Assembly (NCBI RefSeq): GCF_937910895.1
Contig: NZ_CALEMI010000052.1
Coordinates: forward strand, 1 to 64,000
DNA length: 64,000 nt
Reading direction: 5' to 3'
Source of the DNA: an uncultured Dokdonia sp.
Lineage (GTDB): Bacteria > Bacteroidota > Bacteroidia > Flavobacteriales > Flavobacteriaceae
Positions 63,811 through 64,000 of this stretch are shown in pieces (within the stretch, counting starts at the first letter, position 1; each line of letters opens with the position of its first letter). The notes under the pieces are model-generated. The model was not told where the DNA came from. It worked only from the letters and a program-made list of their open reading frames with translations, and did no database searches. A program made the translations under genes and the position numbers.

Positions 63811-64000
63811 AGTGTTATGGTTTTATTATATTATTATTTCATAATAGGAAGATCGTTTTAGTGAAAATTTTTAAAAAAGATATTTAGATATTATAAGATA
63901 ATATCTAGGCGTATTGAAATAACTTCACTAAACGCATACCTTCTCTGTGTTTATCTTGATCGTATTCGCCATTGGTAAAATACTTTTACCAGATTTACGT

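Noticed and set aside
63911-63999. Possible gene tail on the minus strand ending LVKLFQYA at the window edge
   Set aside because: Two in-frame TAA codons lie just upstream (63980-64000), so it would need a frameshift. It is too short to judge here.

Overview
The window is visibly AT-rich and comes from a marine-type member of the Flavobacteriaceae (Bacteroidota); the genus is not settled. Supporting signs are a T9SS sorting tail on a secreted protease, -7 promoter boxes of the form TAnnTTTG, SD-poor starts, DUF7033, DUF3857 and DUF1569 proteins, and a radC/DUF7033/yjjG gene order. No rRNA, tRNA, IS element or CRISPR array was found.

Layout. (1) 0-9.3 kb is housekeeping DNA: a cut lipoprotein, yjjG, a degenerate polysaccharide-deacetylase-like protein, radC, the murein peptide ligase mpl, a serine hydrolase, queE and an MFS transporter. 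(2) 9.4-13.4 kb holds kynurenine-pathway genes (kynU, PaiB-like FMN protein, kmo, a RidA-family deaminase), followed by an orphan Imm53-like immunity gene and a Cof-type phosphatase. (3) 14.8-23.3 kb has an M23 peptidase, a DUF3857 protein, an ECF sigma / membrane regulator / secreted adhesin-like operon, meaB and small genes. (4) 23.5-45.4 kb is the centrepiece: a co-directional, tightly packed set of 14 genes ending at a strong terminator. Two giant synthases together carry enoyl-reductase (NPD x2), KS, AT, three ACPs, KR, a degenerate KS remnant, a second AT, DH and a phosphopantetheinyl transferase. Around them lie a class-3 lipase, a TauD-type oxygenase, a PLOD-like glycosyltransferase, a citrate-synthase homologue, a methyltransferase, a free ACP, a glycosyltransferase-deacetylase fusion, a Gfo/Idh dehydrogenase, a DegT aminotransferase and two paralogous small proteins. 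I infer a fully reducing iterative synthase making a lipid that is then oxidised, possibly extended by a citrate-type condensation, and decorated with an amino sugar. I do not recognise the product. (5) 45.4-53.9 kb is a sulfur/sulfide regulon: two Crp/Fnr regulators, a TauE/SafE exporter, a persulfide-dioxygenase/rhodanese fusion, a rhodanese, a TPMT-like methyltransferase, DUF2892 and two YeeE/YedE proteins. Five inverted repeats of the form GTRAC-N4-GTYAC each lie exactly 33 bp (centre to centre) upstream of a -7 box, so one Crp/Fnr-type regulon can be read directly from the DNA. (6) 54-62.3 kb holds a CHAT/TPR caspase-like membrane protein, a subtilisin lipoprotein and a T9SS-exported trypsin-like protease, divergent from an ECF sigma/anti-sigma-like pair. 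(7) 62.5-64 kb has an Sfp-type PPTase and an unknown 129-aa protein.

A 16-bp perfect palindrome, CGCTTTCGCGAAAGCG, recurs 12 times (7 exact), both between genes and inside reading frames, where it is read as AFAKA or LSRKR. Other dispersed hairpin repeats occur between genes.
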